From assembly GCA_015064735.1 (NCBI GenBank), contig SVRP01000004.1, positions 138,800-202,799 on the forward strand: a stretch of DNA of 64,000 nucleotides. The letters run 5' to 3'. The stretch is from Oscillospiraceae bacterium. GTDB lineage: Bacteria; Bacillota; Clostridia; Oscillospirales; CAG-272. The position numbers were made by a program, and so were the translations under genes. Numbering within the stretch: the stretch's first letter is position 1; the number at the start of each line of letters is the position of its first letter. Of this stretch, positions 33,305 to 41,797 are shown piece by piece. The notes under the pieces are model-generated. The model made no database searches, was not told the origin of the DNA, and worked only from the letters and a program-made list of their open reading frames with translations.

Positions 33305-34987
33305 ATGGCATATCTTTCAAAGTATCGCAGTTGGTGCGAAAGTAAAAAAATTGATTCCCAAACAAAGGCGGAGCTTCTCTCTATTGCAGAAAATGAAAAA
33401 GAAATTAAAGAGCGCTTTTTCTGTGAGCTTGCGTTTGGCACAGGTGGACTCAGAGGTGTTATCGGTGCGGGAACAAACCGAATTAACAAATATATTGTTC
33501 GTAAGACTACGAAAGGATATGCGGAATTTATAAAGAAGTGCGGTTCCGACGCAATGGCAAGAGGAGTAGTTATTGCTCACGATAATCGCCGCCACAGCAT
33601 TGAATTTTCAGAGGAGACGGCAGGCGTACTTGCGGCAAACGGTATAAAAGCATATTTGTTTGACTCGCTTCGTCCTACTCCCGAGCTTTCATTTGCTGTA
33701 AGAGAGCTTAACGCTTTTGGCGGAGTTGTTATAACCGCATCTCACAATCCCCCCGAGTATAACGGATATAAGCTCTACGATGAAAGAGGATGTCAGCTCG
33801 TTTCAGAGATAAACGACCTCGTAATTGCTGAAATCGAAAAGATTGCGGATCCTCTTGAGGTAGAAGCTCTTTCTGTTGAGGAAGCAGGAGAGCTTATTGT
33901 AAGACTTGGCGCGGATCTTGATGAAAAATATTACAATGCCGTAATGTCGGTATCCTTGAATCCCGATATAGATAAAAAGGGCTTGAAGATAGTTTACTCT
34001 CCCCAGCACGGAACGGGTAACGTACCTGTAAGAACCGTTCTTGACAGACTCGGATACGAGGTCATTCCCGTAGAGGAGCAGTGCTTTGCCGATACCGAAT
34101 TCAGCAACACACCTAACCCAAATCCCGAAACCGATGCAGCGTACGAGCTTGCGTTCAAGTATGCTAAGACATCTGATGCAGATATAGTTATTACTACCGA
34201 CCCTGACTGCGATAGACTTGGTGTTGCAGTTAAGAAGGACGGGGAATACGTAAGAATGACCGGCAATCAAAGCGCGGCTGTTCTTCTTGAATACATTCTT
34301 TCTCAGAGAAAGATAAAGGGAACTCTCCCCCACAACGGTGTAATGGTAAATACTATCGTTACATCAGATCTTGGCGACAGAGTTTGCGCAAAGTACGGTG
34401 TGTCCGTTGATAAGACTCTTACCGGATTTAAGTATATAGGCGAAAAGATCCATCGCTATGAAACTGACGGCGATAAGACCTTTGTGTTTGGATATGAGGA
34501 AAGCTACGGATGCCTTATTTCGGATTGCGTAAGAGATAAGGATGCCGTTCAGGCATCTATGATGCTTTGCGAGGCTGCGGCTTACTTCAGAAAAGAGGGA
34601 AAGACTCTTCTTGATGTTCTTGAGGAAATATACGCGGAGCATGGCTTCTTCCTTGATGCTCTTGATAATTTCTTCTTCAAGGGTGTTGATGGAAGCGAGA
34701 AGATCGCAAATCTTGTTGACGGACTTCGTAATAATTGTCCCAAGACTGCGGGAGACGTTGCCGTGGTTGATATGGAGGACTATAAGTCCGACAGAATGAA
34801 AAACCTCGGATTCCCAAGCTCAAACGTATTGAGATTTATTCTTGCTGACGGAAGCTGGGTAGCAGTTCGTCCCAGCGGAACAGAACCTAAGTGTAAGTTC
34901 TATTTCAGCGTTGTAGCAGAAAACAGAGCAAAAGCAGAGGTAAAGCTTGCCGCAATGAAGGAAACCTTCGAGGCAGCTTGTCGATAA
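33305..34987 (+). CDS. pgm: Phosphoglucomutase/phosphomannomutase
   Basis: A 560-aa alpha-D-phosphohexomutase of the long (PGM2-like) group. Sites: GTGGLRGVIGAGTNRIN near residue 45, the phosphoserine loop VITASHNPPEYNGYKLY, the metal loop TTDPDCDRLGVAV, sugar-binding FGYEESYGCL and the phosphate-binding RPSGTEPKCKFYFSV near the end. It interconverts glucose 1- and 6-phosphate (or the mannose equivalents) and so supplies precursors for glycogen and cell-surface glycans. It has its own promoter and a strong terminator, so it is monocistronic. Confidence 0.92.
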   Translation: MAYLSKYRSWCESKKIDSQTKAELLSIAENEKEIKERFFCELAFGTGGLRGVIGAGTNRINKYIVRKTTKGYAEFIKKCGSDAMARGVVIAHDNRRHSIEFSEETAGVLAANGIKAYLFDSLRPTPELSFAVRELNAFGGVVITASHNPPEYNGYKLYDERGCQLVSEINDLVIAEIEKIADPLEVEALSVEEAGELIVRLGADLDEKYYNAVMSVSLNPDIDKKGLKIVYSPQHGTGNVPVRTVLDRLGYEVIPVEEQCFADTEFSNTPNPNPETDAAYELAFKYAKTSDADIVITTDPDCDRLGVAVKKDGEYVRMTGNQSAAVLLEYILSQRKIKGTLPHNGVMVNTIVTSDLGDRVCAKYGVSVDKTLTGFKYIGEKIHRYETDGDKTFVFGYEESYGCLISDCVRDKDAVQASMMLCEAAAYFRKEGKTLLDVLEEIYAEHGFFLDALDNFFFKGVDGSEKIANLVDGLRNNCPKTAGDVAVVDMEDYKSDRMKNLGFPSSNVLRFILADGSWVAVRPSGTEPKCKFYFSVVAENRAKAEVKLAAMKETFEAACR

Positions 34988-34993
34988 ATGCAT

Positions 34994-35032
34994 AACGGTA
35001 ACCGAAAATTTTCGGTTACCGTTAATTTTTTT
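34994..35032. terminator. Terminator after pgm
   Basis: A perfect 15-bp stem AACGGTAACCGAAAA / TTTTCGGTTACCGTT with almost no loop, followed by AATTTTTTT. Confidence 0.88.
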
Positions 35033-35042
35033 AAAAAATCTA

Positions 35043-35071
35043 TTCCATTTGCTTGAGCTTTGTGATATAAT
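35043..35071 (+). promoter_or_regulatory. Promoter of dxs
   Basis: TTCCAT, 17-base spacer, TATAAT with an extended -10 (TGTGATATAAT, 35061-35071), 41 bases before the ATG. The 13-mer TTTGTGATATAAT recurs exactly upstream of the gene at 52900. Confidence 0.6.
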
Positions 35072-35112
35072 ATTCTGGATATAAACTAATCTTTTTCAGA
35101 AAGGACGAAATT

Positions 35113-37014
35113 ATGGACGGTAATTGCGAAAAGAATTCAATAAAATACCTTTCCGGCATAGCTTCGCCCGAGGATCTTAAAAAGATACCTAAAGAGGACC
35201 TTCCGATTCTTGCAGATGAGATAAGAAGCGAGCTTGTACGCGTAACCACTAAAAATGGGGGACACCTTGCGTCCAATCTAGGTGTTGTGGAAATGACTAT
35301 GGCTATTCATAGGGTTTTTGATGCTCCCAAGGATCATATTGTATTTGACGTAGGACACCAAAGCTACGTACATAAGATGCTTACGGGCAGATATGACCGT
35401 ATGGATACACTTCGTACGTCGGGCGGTATAAGCGGCTTTACAAACAGAGCTGAAAGTGAGTTTGACTGCTTTGGAGCGGGTCATAGCTCTACGTCTCTGT
35501 CAGCTGCTCTTGGCTTTGCTATTTCCGATAAGCTTTCAGGCTCGGATGCGTATACCGTCGCAGTTATAGGAGACGGCGCGTATACGGGTGGAATGATACA
35601 CGAGGCACTTAATAATTGCCGAAAGGACCTCAATCTCATTATTATAATGAATGAGAACGAGATGTCCATTTCAAAAAATATAGGCAGCTTTGCGAAAAAT
35701 CTTGCAAAGCTTAGAAATAAATCGGGATATTTCAGAACAAAAAGAGCGACGGGTAATTTTTTACGTAAGATTCCATTGCTCGGCAAGTTCCTTTTCTGGT
35801 TTATAAGAGGAGTGAAAAAGGCATTCAAGAACGTGCTTTACGGCTCCAATTATTTTGAGAGTATGGGGCTTACCTATCTCGGACCTATCGACGGAAACGA
35901 CTGCGAGGCTGTAGAAAAGCTTTTGATCGAAGCCAAAAAACTTAACGAAAGCGTTGTAGTTCATATCAAGACTAAAAAGGGAAAGGGCTACGAGCCTGCC
36001 GAGAACTCACCCAGTGAATACCACGGAATGTCGCCTTGCTCGGCAGAGTGCGTCGGGGATACCTTTTCCACGGTTATGGGAGAAGAAATTACAAGGCTTG
36101 CCGAAAATGACACAAAGGTGTGTGCCGTTACGGCGGCAATGTGCGACGGAACGGGCTTGAATTGCTTTAGAGAAAGCTATCCCGATAGATTTTTCGACGT
36201 GGGAATCGCCGAGGAGCATGCTCTCACGTTCTCAGCGGGTCTTTCCGCCAACGGAATGCGTCCCTTTGCGGCAATTTATTCAACCTTCCTGCAAAGAGGA
36301 TTTGATAACATTGTCCACGATATCGCACTTCAAAAGTTGCCTTGTGTTATATGCGTAGACAGAGCAGGACTGAACGCGGGAGACGGAGCGACACATCACG
36401 GTATTTTTGACGTGGCATTTCTCTCCGAAATCCCCAATATGACTATTTATACCCCTATTACTTTTGAAGCTCTAAGACTTTCAATTAAAGAGGCATACGC
36501 AAGTAATTCTCCCGTGGCAATAAGATATCCTAACGGTTGTGAAAAGCAAGAGGTGATAAATGCGTTTTATTCCGAAACGGTTAACAGACCCTTGTCAGCA
36601 GCGCGTGATTTTGACAAAACAGATAATATCGATACTGTTATTATTACACACGGAAGAATAGTTCTTGAAGCTATGAAGGCTAAGGTGGAGCTTGCCAAAA
36701 AGGGAATATCGGTAGGAATTATTCTGCTTGAAAAGATAAAGCCCTACGGAGAGTGCGCCGAAAACGTAAAGGAGCTTATGCCCGAAAAAACAAAGGCTGT
36801 TTTGTTCCTTGAAGAGGAGATACGAAGCGGTGGCATGGGAATGAACCTTTCTGACGTTATGATAAGAAAGGGAATGCTTGAAAATATCAAGTACTCAATC
36901 GTTGCCACAGACGATAGCTTTGTTGAAAAGCGAGAGGTAGGACAGCATATCTATGACGCCGCGGGAGTTGATGCCCGGAGTGTAGAAAAAGAAATTTTAA
37001 GAATATTGCAGTAG
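35113..37014 (+). CDS. dxs: 1-deoxy-D-xylulose-5-phosphate synthase
   Basis: A 633-aa DXS, the thiamine diphosphate enzyme that starts the MEP isoprenoid pathway from pyruvate and glyceraldehyde 3-phosphate. Seen: HLASNLGVVEMTMAIHRVFD, DVGHQSYVHKMLTGR, the TPP site IGDGAYTGGMIHEALNN, GIAEEHALTFSAGLSANG with the catalytic glutamate, and DRAGLNAGDGATHHGIFDVA. The C-terminal transketolase domain is intact. It stands alone between two terminators. Confidence 0.96.
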   Translation: MDGNCEKNSIKYLSGIASPEDLKKIPKEDLPILADEIRSELVRVTTKNGGHLASNLGVVEMTMAIHRVFDAPKDHIVFDVGHQSYVHKMLTGRYDRMDTLRTSGGISGFTNRAESEFDCFGAGHSSTSLSAALGFAISDKLSGSDAYTVAVIGDGAYTGGMIHEALNNCRKDLNLIIIMNENEMSISKNIGSFAKNLAKLRNKSGYFRTKRATGNFLRKIPLLGKFLFWFIRGVKKAFKNVLYGSNYFESMGLTYLGPIDGNDCEAVEKLLIEAKKLNESVVVHIKTKKGKGYEPAENSPSEYHGMSPCSAECVGDTFSTVMGEEITRLAENDTKVCAVTAAMCDGTGLNCFRESYPDRFFDVGIAEEHALTFSAGLSANGMRPFAAIYSTFLQRGFDNIVHDIALQKLPCVICVDRAGLNAGDGATHHGIFDVAFLSEIPNMTIYTPITFEALRLSIKEAYASNSPVAIRYPNGCEKQEVINAFYSETVNRPLSAARDFDKTDNIDTVIITHGRIVLEAMKAKVELAKKGISVGIILLEKIKPYGECAENVKELMPEKTKAVLFLEEEIRSGGMGMNLSDVMIRKGMLENIKYSIVATDDSFVEKREVGQHIYDAAGVDARSVEKEILRILQ

Positions 37015-37032
37015 AAAATAAAACGGTATTAG

Positions 37033-37060
37033 CAAAAGCGGCAGAAATGCCGCTTTTGTT
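37033..37060 (+). terminator. Terminator after dxs
   Basis: CAAAAGCGGCA pairs with TGCCGCTTTTG around a GAAA tetraloop, then TTGTTG. It is immediately downstream of the dxs stop. Confidence 0.75.
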
Positions 37061-37083
37061 GTTGATAAAAAAACAAAAAACTC

Positions 37084-37112
37084 TTTACAAATGGCAAAAA
37101 ATGTGTTACAAT
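37084..37112 (+). promoter_or_regulatory. Promoter of the collagen-like/LRR lipoprotein gene
   Basis: TTTACA (37084-37089), 17-base spacer, TACAAT (37107-37112). The predicted transcription start falls at the first bases of the 119-nt hairpin, leaving a leader of about 190 nt. Confidence 0.65.
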
Positions 37113-37116
37113 GATT

Positions 37117-37235
37117 TTGCCACACAAGTGAATAATGTCAGTATAGGGAAAGTATGCTTATTTTTACCTTGGTAAAAACGCATACTCTTGTTTCGCATAC
37201 TTTCTTACTGATATATCGAAACACTTGTGTGGCAA
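37117..37235 (+). ncRNA. 119-nt nested hairpin in the leader (structured RNA or MITE-like)
   Basis: Outer arms TTGCCACACAAGTG (37117-37130) and CACTTGTGTGGCAA (37222-37235) pair perfectly over 14 bp. Inside, TCAGTA pairs with TACTGA, and AAAGTATGC (37149-37157) pairs with GCATACTTT (37195-37203). A second GCATACT copy at 37180-37186 competes for the same partner, closing an inner TTTTTACC/GGTAAAAA hairpin. The layout suits a regulatory RNA that can switch folds, but a miniature inverted-repeat element is an alternative. Confidence 0.6.
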
Positions 37236-37242
37236 CAATCGG

Positions 37243-37294
37243 AGTTGTGCGTTTTTCGTGCGTATGACTTCGGTTGTACGCACTTTTATTTTTT
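37243..37294 (+). terminator. UUCG-capped leader terminator with overlapping antiterminator
   Basis: GTGCGTATGAC and GTTGTACGCAC (37258-37283) form an 11-bp stem (two G-U wobbles) capped by C(UUCG)G, followed by TTTTATTTTTT. AGTTGTGCG (37243-37251) can instead pair over nine positions with CGTATGACT (37261-37269), which would open the terminator. It is placed just before the GGAGGA ribosome binding site. Confidence 0.6.
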
Positions 37295-37305
37295 GGAGGA
37301 AAGAC

Positions 37306-40080
37306 ATGAAAAAGTTTTTGGCGGTTCTTTTGGTTATTTCTATGCTTGTCGTGTCTCTTGCATCTTGTGTAGGTGAAAAGGGTGAGCAGGGTATCCAAGG
37401 AGAAAAAGGAGAACAAGGTGAACAGGGCGAGAAAGGCGAACCGGGCATCCAAGGTGAAAAGGGAGACAAGGGCGACACAGGAGCACAGGGAATACAGGGC
37501 GTTTCCGGAATAACCCCGTTGATTCAAGTAAATGAGAGTACAAATATGTGGGAAATATCCTACGATAACGGGACCACATGGACGTCTCTCAACGTTCCCG
37601 CAACGGGTGAAAAAGGTGAGCAGGGTGAACAAGGTGAAAAGGGTAACGACGGAAATGGAATTCTTGAGGCTGAGATCATTGACGATGAGCTTTGGATAAC
37701 CTATACGAACGATCCCGAAAATCCTGTTAATTTGGGTAAGATATGTACTCATCAATGGAGCGAGGCTGAAACGTACATAGATCCAACGTGTACACATAAC
37801 GGATTGGCGGTGAAGGAGTGTCTGGATTGCAAGAAGCTTGGACTTGAGAGAATATCGCAAACACCTCACAAATACGGGAGTGATAATATATGTACTGTAT
37901 GTGGATATGACGGTAGTGCTGCCATCGATGGGTTGTTATATGAATTGAATTCTGACAGACAAAGTTATTCGGTTGTAGGAATAGGAACGTGCGAGGATTC
38001 GGATATTTATATTCCGAGAACATACAATAATAAGCCTGTAACGAGCATAGGCAATAAAGCGTTCTACGGTTGCCACGAAATTACGAGTATAACGATCCCT
38101 GACAGTGTAACGAGCATAGGAAGTTTTGCGTTTCACGATTGTTATAGACTAACGAGTATAACGATCCCAAACAGCGTAACAAGCATAGGATCTTGCACGT
38201 TTTTTGGTTGCGATAGCCTAACGGATTTAGCTGTGGCGGAAGGGAACACAAAATATCATTCCGAGGGGGATTGTATAATAGAAACAGGTAAAAAAACATT
38301 GGTTTTTGGTTGCAAGAATAGTGTAATTCCTACCGACGGAAGTGTATTAAATATAGGATATAATGCATTCTCTGGTTGCTTCGGACTAACGAGTATAACG
38401 ATTCCTGATAGCATAATGAGCATAGGCAATTATGCGTTCGAATATTGTAGCGGACTTATAAGTGTAGAAATACCAGACAGCGTAACGAACATAGGTGATT
38501 TGGCATTCTATGGTTGTTCCGGACTAACGAGCGTAACCATAGGCAACAGAGTAACGAACATAGGTGATAGTGCATTTTATGGTTGTATCGGACTAACGAA
38601 TATAACGATCCCTGATAGTGTAACGAGCATAGGAAGTTTTGCGTTTCACGATTGTGAAGGACTTACAAGCATAACTATACCTTTTGTTGGCGCGATCCTT
38701 GGCGGGACTGATAATACTAATTTCGGTTATATATTTGGCGCTGTAGATGGTTTTGATAATAAAAACTACATACCTGATTCTTTGAAAACGGTTGTAATTA
38801 CCGGCGGTAATAGCATAGGTATGTATGCATTCTACGGTTGCTCTGGACTAACGAGCGTAACGATACCCGACAGCGTAACGAGCATAGGTAGTTCTGCGTT
38901 CTCTGGTTGCAGCAACCTAACGTATACGGAATATAATAACGGAAAATATCTTGGAAACAGCGAAAATCCATACGTAGTATTGGTAGATGTTATAGATACC
39001 TCTGTAACAAGCTTTACAATACCGAATACAACTAAAATTATATATGATTCTGCGTTCTATGATTGCAGTAGTCTAACGAGCATAGAGATACCCGATAGCG
39101 TAACGAGCATAGGCGATCATGCGTTCTCCGGTTGCAGTAATCTAACTGGCGTAACGATAGGTAAGAATGTAACTAGCATAGGCGATTACGCGTTTGACGA
39201 TTGCACCAGCCTCACGAGCATAGAGATACCCGACAGCGTAACGAGCATAGGTAGTTCCGCGTTCTCTGGTTGCAGCAACCTAACGTATACGGAATATAAT
39301 AACGGAAAATATCTTGGAAACAGTGCAAATCCGTACGTAGTATTAGTAGACGTTATAGACACATCTGTAACAAGTTTTGCAATACCAAATACCACGAAAA
39401 TTATATATTATTATGCCTTCAAAGATTGCAGTAACCTAACGAGCATAACGATCCCCAACAGCGTAACGAGCATAGGCAATTGGGCGTTCTCCGGCTGTAG
39501 AGGACTAACGAGTATAACGATCCCCGACAGTGTAACGAGCATAGGTGATCAAGCTTTTTCATATTGCGATGAACTTACGTATATAGTGGTGGCGGAAGGA
39601 AATGTAAAATATCATTCTGAAGGTAATTGTATAATAGAAACGGAGAGCAAAACATTGATTGTAGGCTGTAAGAATAGTGTGATTCCTGACAATGGAAGCG
39701 TAACGAACATAGGCGATTGGGCTTTTTACTATTGTTCTGGACTTACGAGTATAACGATACCTAGTAGCATAACGAGTATAGGCAATTGGGCGTTCTATTA
39801 TTGCACCAGACTTAAGAGCGTAACGATACCCGATAGTGTGACGAGTATAGGCGATTGGGCATTCTACGGTTGCACGAGCCTTACGAGTATAACGGTACCC
39901 GATAGTGTGACGAGCGTAGGCAAATCTGCGTTCTCTAAATGCTCCGGACTAACGAGTATAAACTACAATGGCACAAAGGAGCAATGGGCAAATATATATA
40001 AGGGTGGTGATTGGAACAGTAGAACCGGCGAATACACCGTAACCTGCACCAACGGCACGCTTACAAAGGCGGAAAGCTGA
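37306..40080 (+). CDS. Surface lipoprotein with collagen-like repeats and BspA-type leucine-rich repeats
   Basis: A 924-aa lipoprotein. The signal peptide [20 protein letters not shown] ends at a lipobox (LASC, lipidated Cys at about 21). Next comes a collagen-like Gly-X-Y tract of about 45 residues ([15 protein letters not shown] pattern), a linker with a second short Gly-X-Y run, a zinc-finger-like segment with CxxC pairs ([16 protein letters not shown]), then some 20 BspA/TpLRR repeats of about 23 residues (consensus [20 protein letters not shown]). A block of about 125 residues, starting near [13 protein letters not shown], is duplicated almost exactly. It is probably a surface adhesin or ligand-binding protein. 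Its ATG follows GGAGGA and a long structured leader. Confidence 0.85.
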   Translation: MKKFLAVLLVISMLVVSLASCVGEKGEQGIQGEKGEQGEQGEKGEPGIQGEKGDKGDTGAQGIQGVSGITPLIQVNESTNMWEISYDNGTTWTSLNVPATGEKGEQGEQGEKGNDGNGILEAEIIDDELWITYTNDPENPVNLGKICTHQWSEAETYIDPTCTHNGLAVKECLDCKKLGLERISQTPHKYGSDNICTVCGYDGSAAIDGLLYELNSDRQSYSVVGIGTCEDSDIYIPRTYNNKPVTSIGNKAFYGCHEITSITIPDSVTSIGSFAFHDCYRLTSITIPNSVTSIGSCTFFGCDSLTDLAVAEGNTKYHSEGDCIIETGKKTLVFGCKNSVIPTDGSVLNIGYNAFSGCFGLTSITIPDSIMSIGNYAFEYCSGLISVEIPDSVTNIGDLAFYGCSGLTSVTIGNRVTNIGDSAFYGCIGLTNITIPDSVTSIGSFAFHDCEGLTSITIPFVGAILGGTDNTNFGYIFGAVDGFDNKNYIPDSLKTVVITGGNSIGMYAFYGCSGLTSVTIPDSVTSIGSSAFSGCSNLTYTEYNNGKYLGNSENPYVVLVDVIDTSVTSFTIPNTTKIIYDSAFYDCSSLTSIEIPDSVTSIGDHAFSGCSNLTGVTIGKNVTSIGDYAFDDCTSLTSIEIPDSVTSIGSSAFSGCSNLTYTEYNNGKYLGNSANPYVVLVDVIDTSVTSFAIPNTTKIIYYYAFKDCSNLTSITIPNSVTSIGNWAFSGCRGLTSITIPDSVTSIGDQAFSYCDELTYIVVAEGNVKYHSEGNCIIETESKTLIVGCKNSVIPDNGSVTNIGDWAFYYCSGLTSITIPSSITSIGNWAFYYCTRLKSVTIPDSVTSIGDWAFYGCTSLTSITVPDSVTSVGKSAFSKCSGLTSINYNGTKEQWANIYKGGDWNSRTGEYTVTCTNGTLTKAES

Positions 40081-40099
40081 TAAAATCCAATACGAATAC

Positions 40100-40133
40100 A
40101 AAGAACACCTACTCATTGAGCAGGTGTTCTTTT
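40100..40133. terminator. Bidirectional terminator between the LRR lipoprotein and spoVB
   Basis: AAAGAACACCT pairs with AGGTGTTCTTT, with an inner CTCA/TGAG extension. It includes the last codons and stop of the minus-strand spoVB gene. Confidence 0.8.
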
Positions 40134-41681
40134 GTCTTTCAATACACGTTCTTTCTCGGAAAATCTAAAGGTTTTAGTAAGGACAAGCAGGATCAGGTAT
40201 ATTCCTACGGACATGGCGATATATGAGGTAAGTATCGGTGCGCTGATCATGCTTCCGACGATACATTTACCGAAAAATTTAGTGACGGCGATTGAGAAGA
40301 TTATACACGCAAGGGGCTTTACGACAATATCGAAAATTTTCAGCTTTATTTTCGTTACCTTAAGCAATCTGGCGATACTTAATGCGGCGTTTACTATTTC
40401 TGTAAAATACACGGTTATTATGTATCCGTTTATGCCCATTCTAGGCAGTAAGATCCAAACCAGAATTACGGACAAAAGAGCATCGGCAATATTTACACCC
40501 ATGCAATAGACCTGCTCCCCAAGACCTTTCAGTATTCCGTCCACTGACGTATCAAGGTACATTACGGGAATGAGGGGGGATATCATAAGTATGAATCTTG
40601 CGGAATCTGTATGAGGGTATACGGTATTAGCAAGCTCATGGGAAAAGACGGTCATAATTCCCGCAGTACCTATTGCGTATATAAGCACCGAGCGAAAGAC
40701 GCGGTTTATGATTCTGTGTATTCTGTCGGTGTCTCCCACTGCCGCTGATTCGGCAACCTCGGGAACAAGCAGTCCCGCAAACGAGCCCGAAAGAGCTGAG
40801 GGGAAAAGCACGAGGGGAAATACCATGCTTTGGACTATGCCGTACGCGGCAAGAGACATATCCCGTGAGCTTCCGCTTCTTTGAAGACCCCATGGGATAA
40901 GCATATGTTCAATAGTAATAAGTCCCGACCTCATATATGCGCTGAATGCCACGGGGAGTGCGGTATTAAGTATATTTTTCCATATCCTGCCCGCCTCGGA
41001 TGATGTAACCTTTTTACCGTTTGTATTTTTCTTTTCTATTACGTATAGCAAATACTGAACGGCAAGAGAAATTATCTCCGATGCCGTTCCACCGAGCACT
41101 ATGGCGATGCATGCGCTTTCTACGTCCGACGTACCGAGAACGGAAAAAAGAAATATGCAAACGAATATGCGCAATCCCTGTCCAAGAACTGTTACAATTG
41201 CGTTTTTATATACTCTGCGAATAGCTGTAAAGTACCCACCGAGGACCGACGAAAGGGCGATGGGGGGAAGAGAAAATGCTAAAATCCTTAAAGGGCGGAC
41301 GGTCCTTTCGTCGAGTAGAAGCTTTACTCCGATAGCAGGAGCGAATACGTAAAGAATTATCGCTGCCCCTATACTGAAGCAAAGGGCGTACGTAACGCAT
41401 TTTTTTACAATGCAACGTATTTTGTAGGTTTTAACAGAGGAAGTGTCTGATTGCTCTCCCAAGGCTTCGGCAATCAATCTGGTGGAAGCAAGACTGATTC
41501 CCGACGTGGCAACTGTTACGGCAAATCCGTATACGGTGGTGATCAGTGTAAAAACTCCCATAGCAACAGCACCGATTTTATTGGATATGTATACGTTAAA
41601 GCTGACGGCAACCGAGCGTATAAGAATAGATACAGCTGTTATCAAAAGACCGTTGAAAATAAATTTTTTAAATCTGTTCAT
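40113..41681 (-). CDS. spoVB: SpoVB/MurJ-like oligosaccharide flippase
   Basis: A 522-aa membrane protein of the MOP flippase superfamily with about 14 helices. It starts MNRFKKFIFNGLLITAVSIL and contains ISNKIGAVAMGVFTLITTVY, GISLASTRLIAEALGE and FPLVLFPSALSGSFAGLLVP, as in SpoVB, the protein needed for spore cortex synthesis; related YtgP/MurJ members flip lipid II. The start is the ATG preceded by AAAGGTG; a GTG two codons upstream overlaps that site. It is divergent from polA. The SpoVB versus MurJ distinction is not certain from sequence alone. Confidence 0.75.
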   Translation of the reverse strand: MNRFKKFIFNGLLITAVSILIRSVAVSFNVYISNKIGAVAMGVFTLITTVYGFAVTVATSGISLASTRLIAEALGEQSDTSSVKTYKIRCIVKKCVTYALCFSIGAAIILYVFAPAIGVKLLLDERTVRPLRILAFSLPPIALSSVLGGYFTAIRRVYKNAIVTVLGQGLRIFVCIFLFSVLGTSDVESACIAIVLGGTASEIISLAVQYLLYVIEKKNTNGKKVTSSEAGRIWKNILNTALPVAFSAYMRSGLITIEHMLIPWGLQRSGSSRDMSLAAYGIVQSMVFPLVLFPSALSGSFAGLLVPEVAESAAVGDTDRIHRIINRVFRSVLIYAIGTAGIMTVFSHELANTVYPHTDSARFILMISPLIPVMYLDTSVDGILKGLGEQVYCMGVNIADALLSVILVWILLPRMGINGYIITVYFTEIVNAALSIARLLKVTKIKLKIFDIVVKPLACIIFSIAVTKFFGKCIVGSMISAPILTSYIAMSVGIYLILLVLTKTFRFSEKERVLKDKRTPAQ

Positions 41682-41706
41682 AAGCACCTTTCAAAGCATC
41701 TGCTTC

Positions 41707-41736
41707 TTGACAAAGCGTATTATTTAGTGGTATACT
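41707..41736 (+). promoter_or_regulatory. Promoter of polA
   Basis: TTGACA (41707-41712), 18-base spacer, TATACT (41731-41736), 61 bases before the ATG. Confidence 0.75.
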
Positions 41737-41797
41737 ATAAAATATGATATACAAGCATAAAATATAGATGCATTGGCTATTATGCAGGGGGATTTTT

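Noticed and set aside
37369-37500. Tandem DNA repeat or CRISPR-like array
   Set aside because: The repeats encode a collagen-like Gly-X-Y tract in a lipoprotein; there is no spacer/repeat structure.
38050-39960. Repeated ACGAGCATAGG-like units as a non-coding repeat array
   Set aside because: The units are in frame and encode BspA-type leucine-rich repeats.
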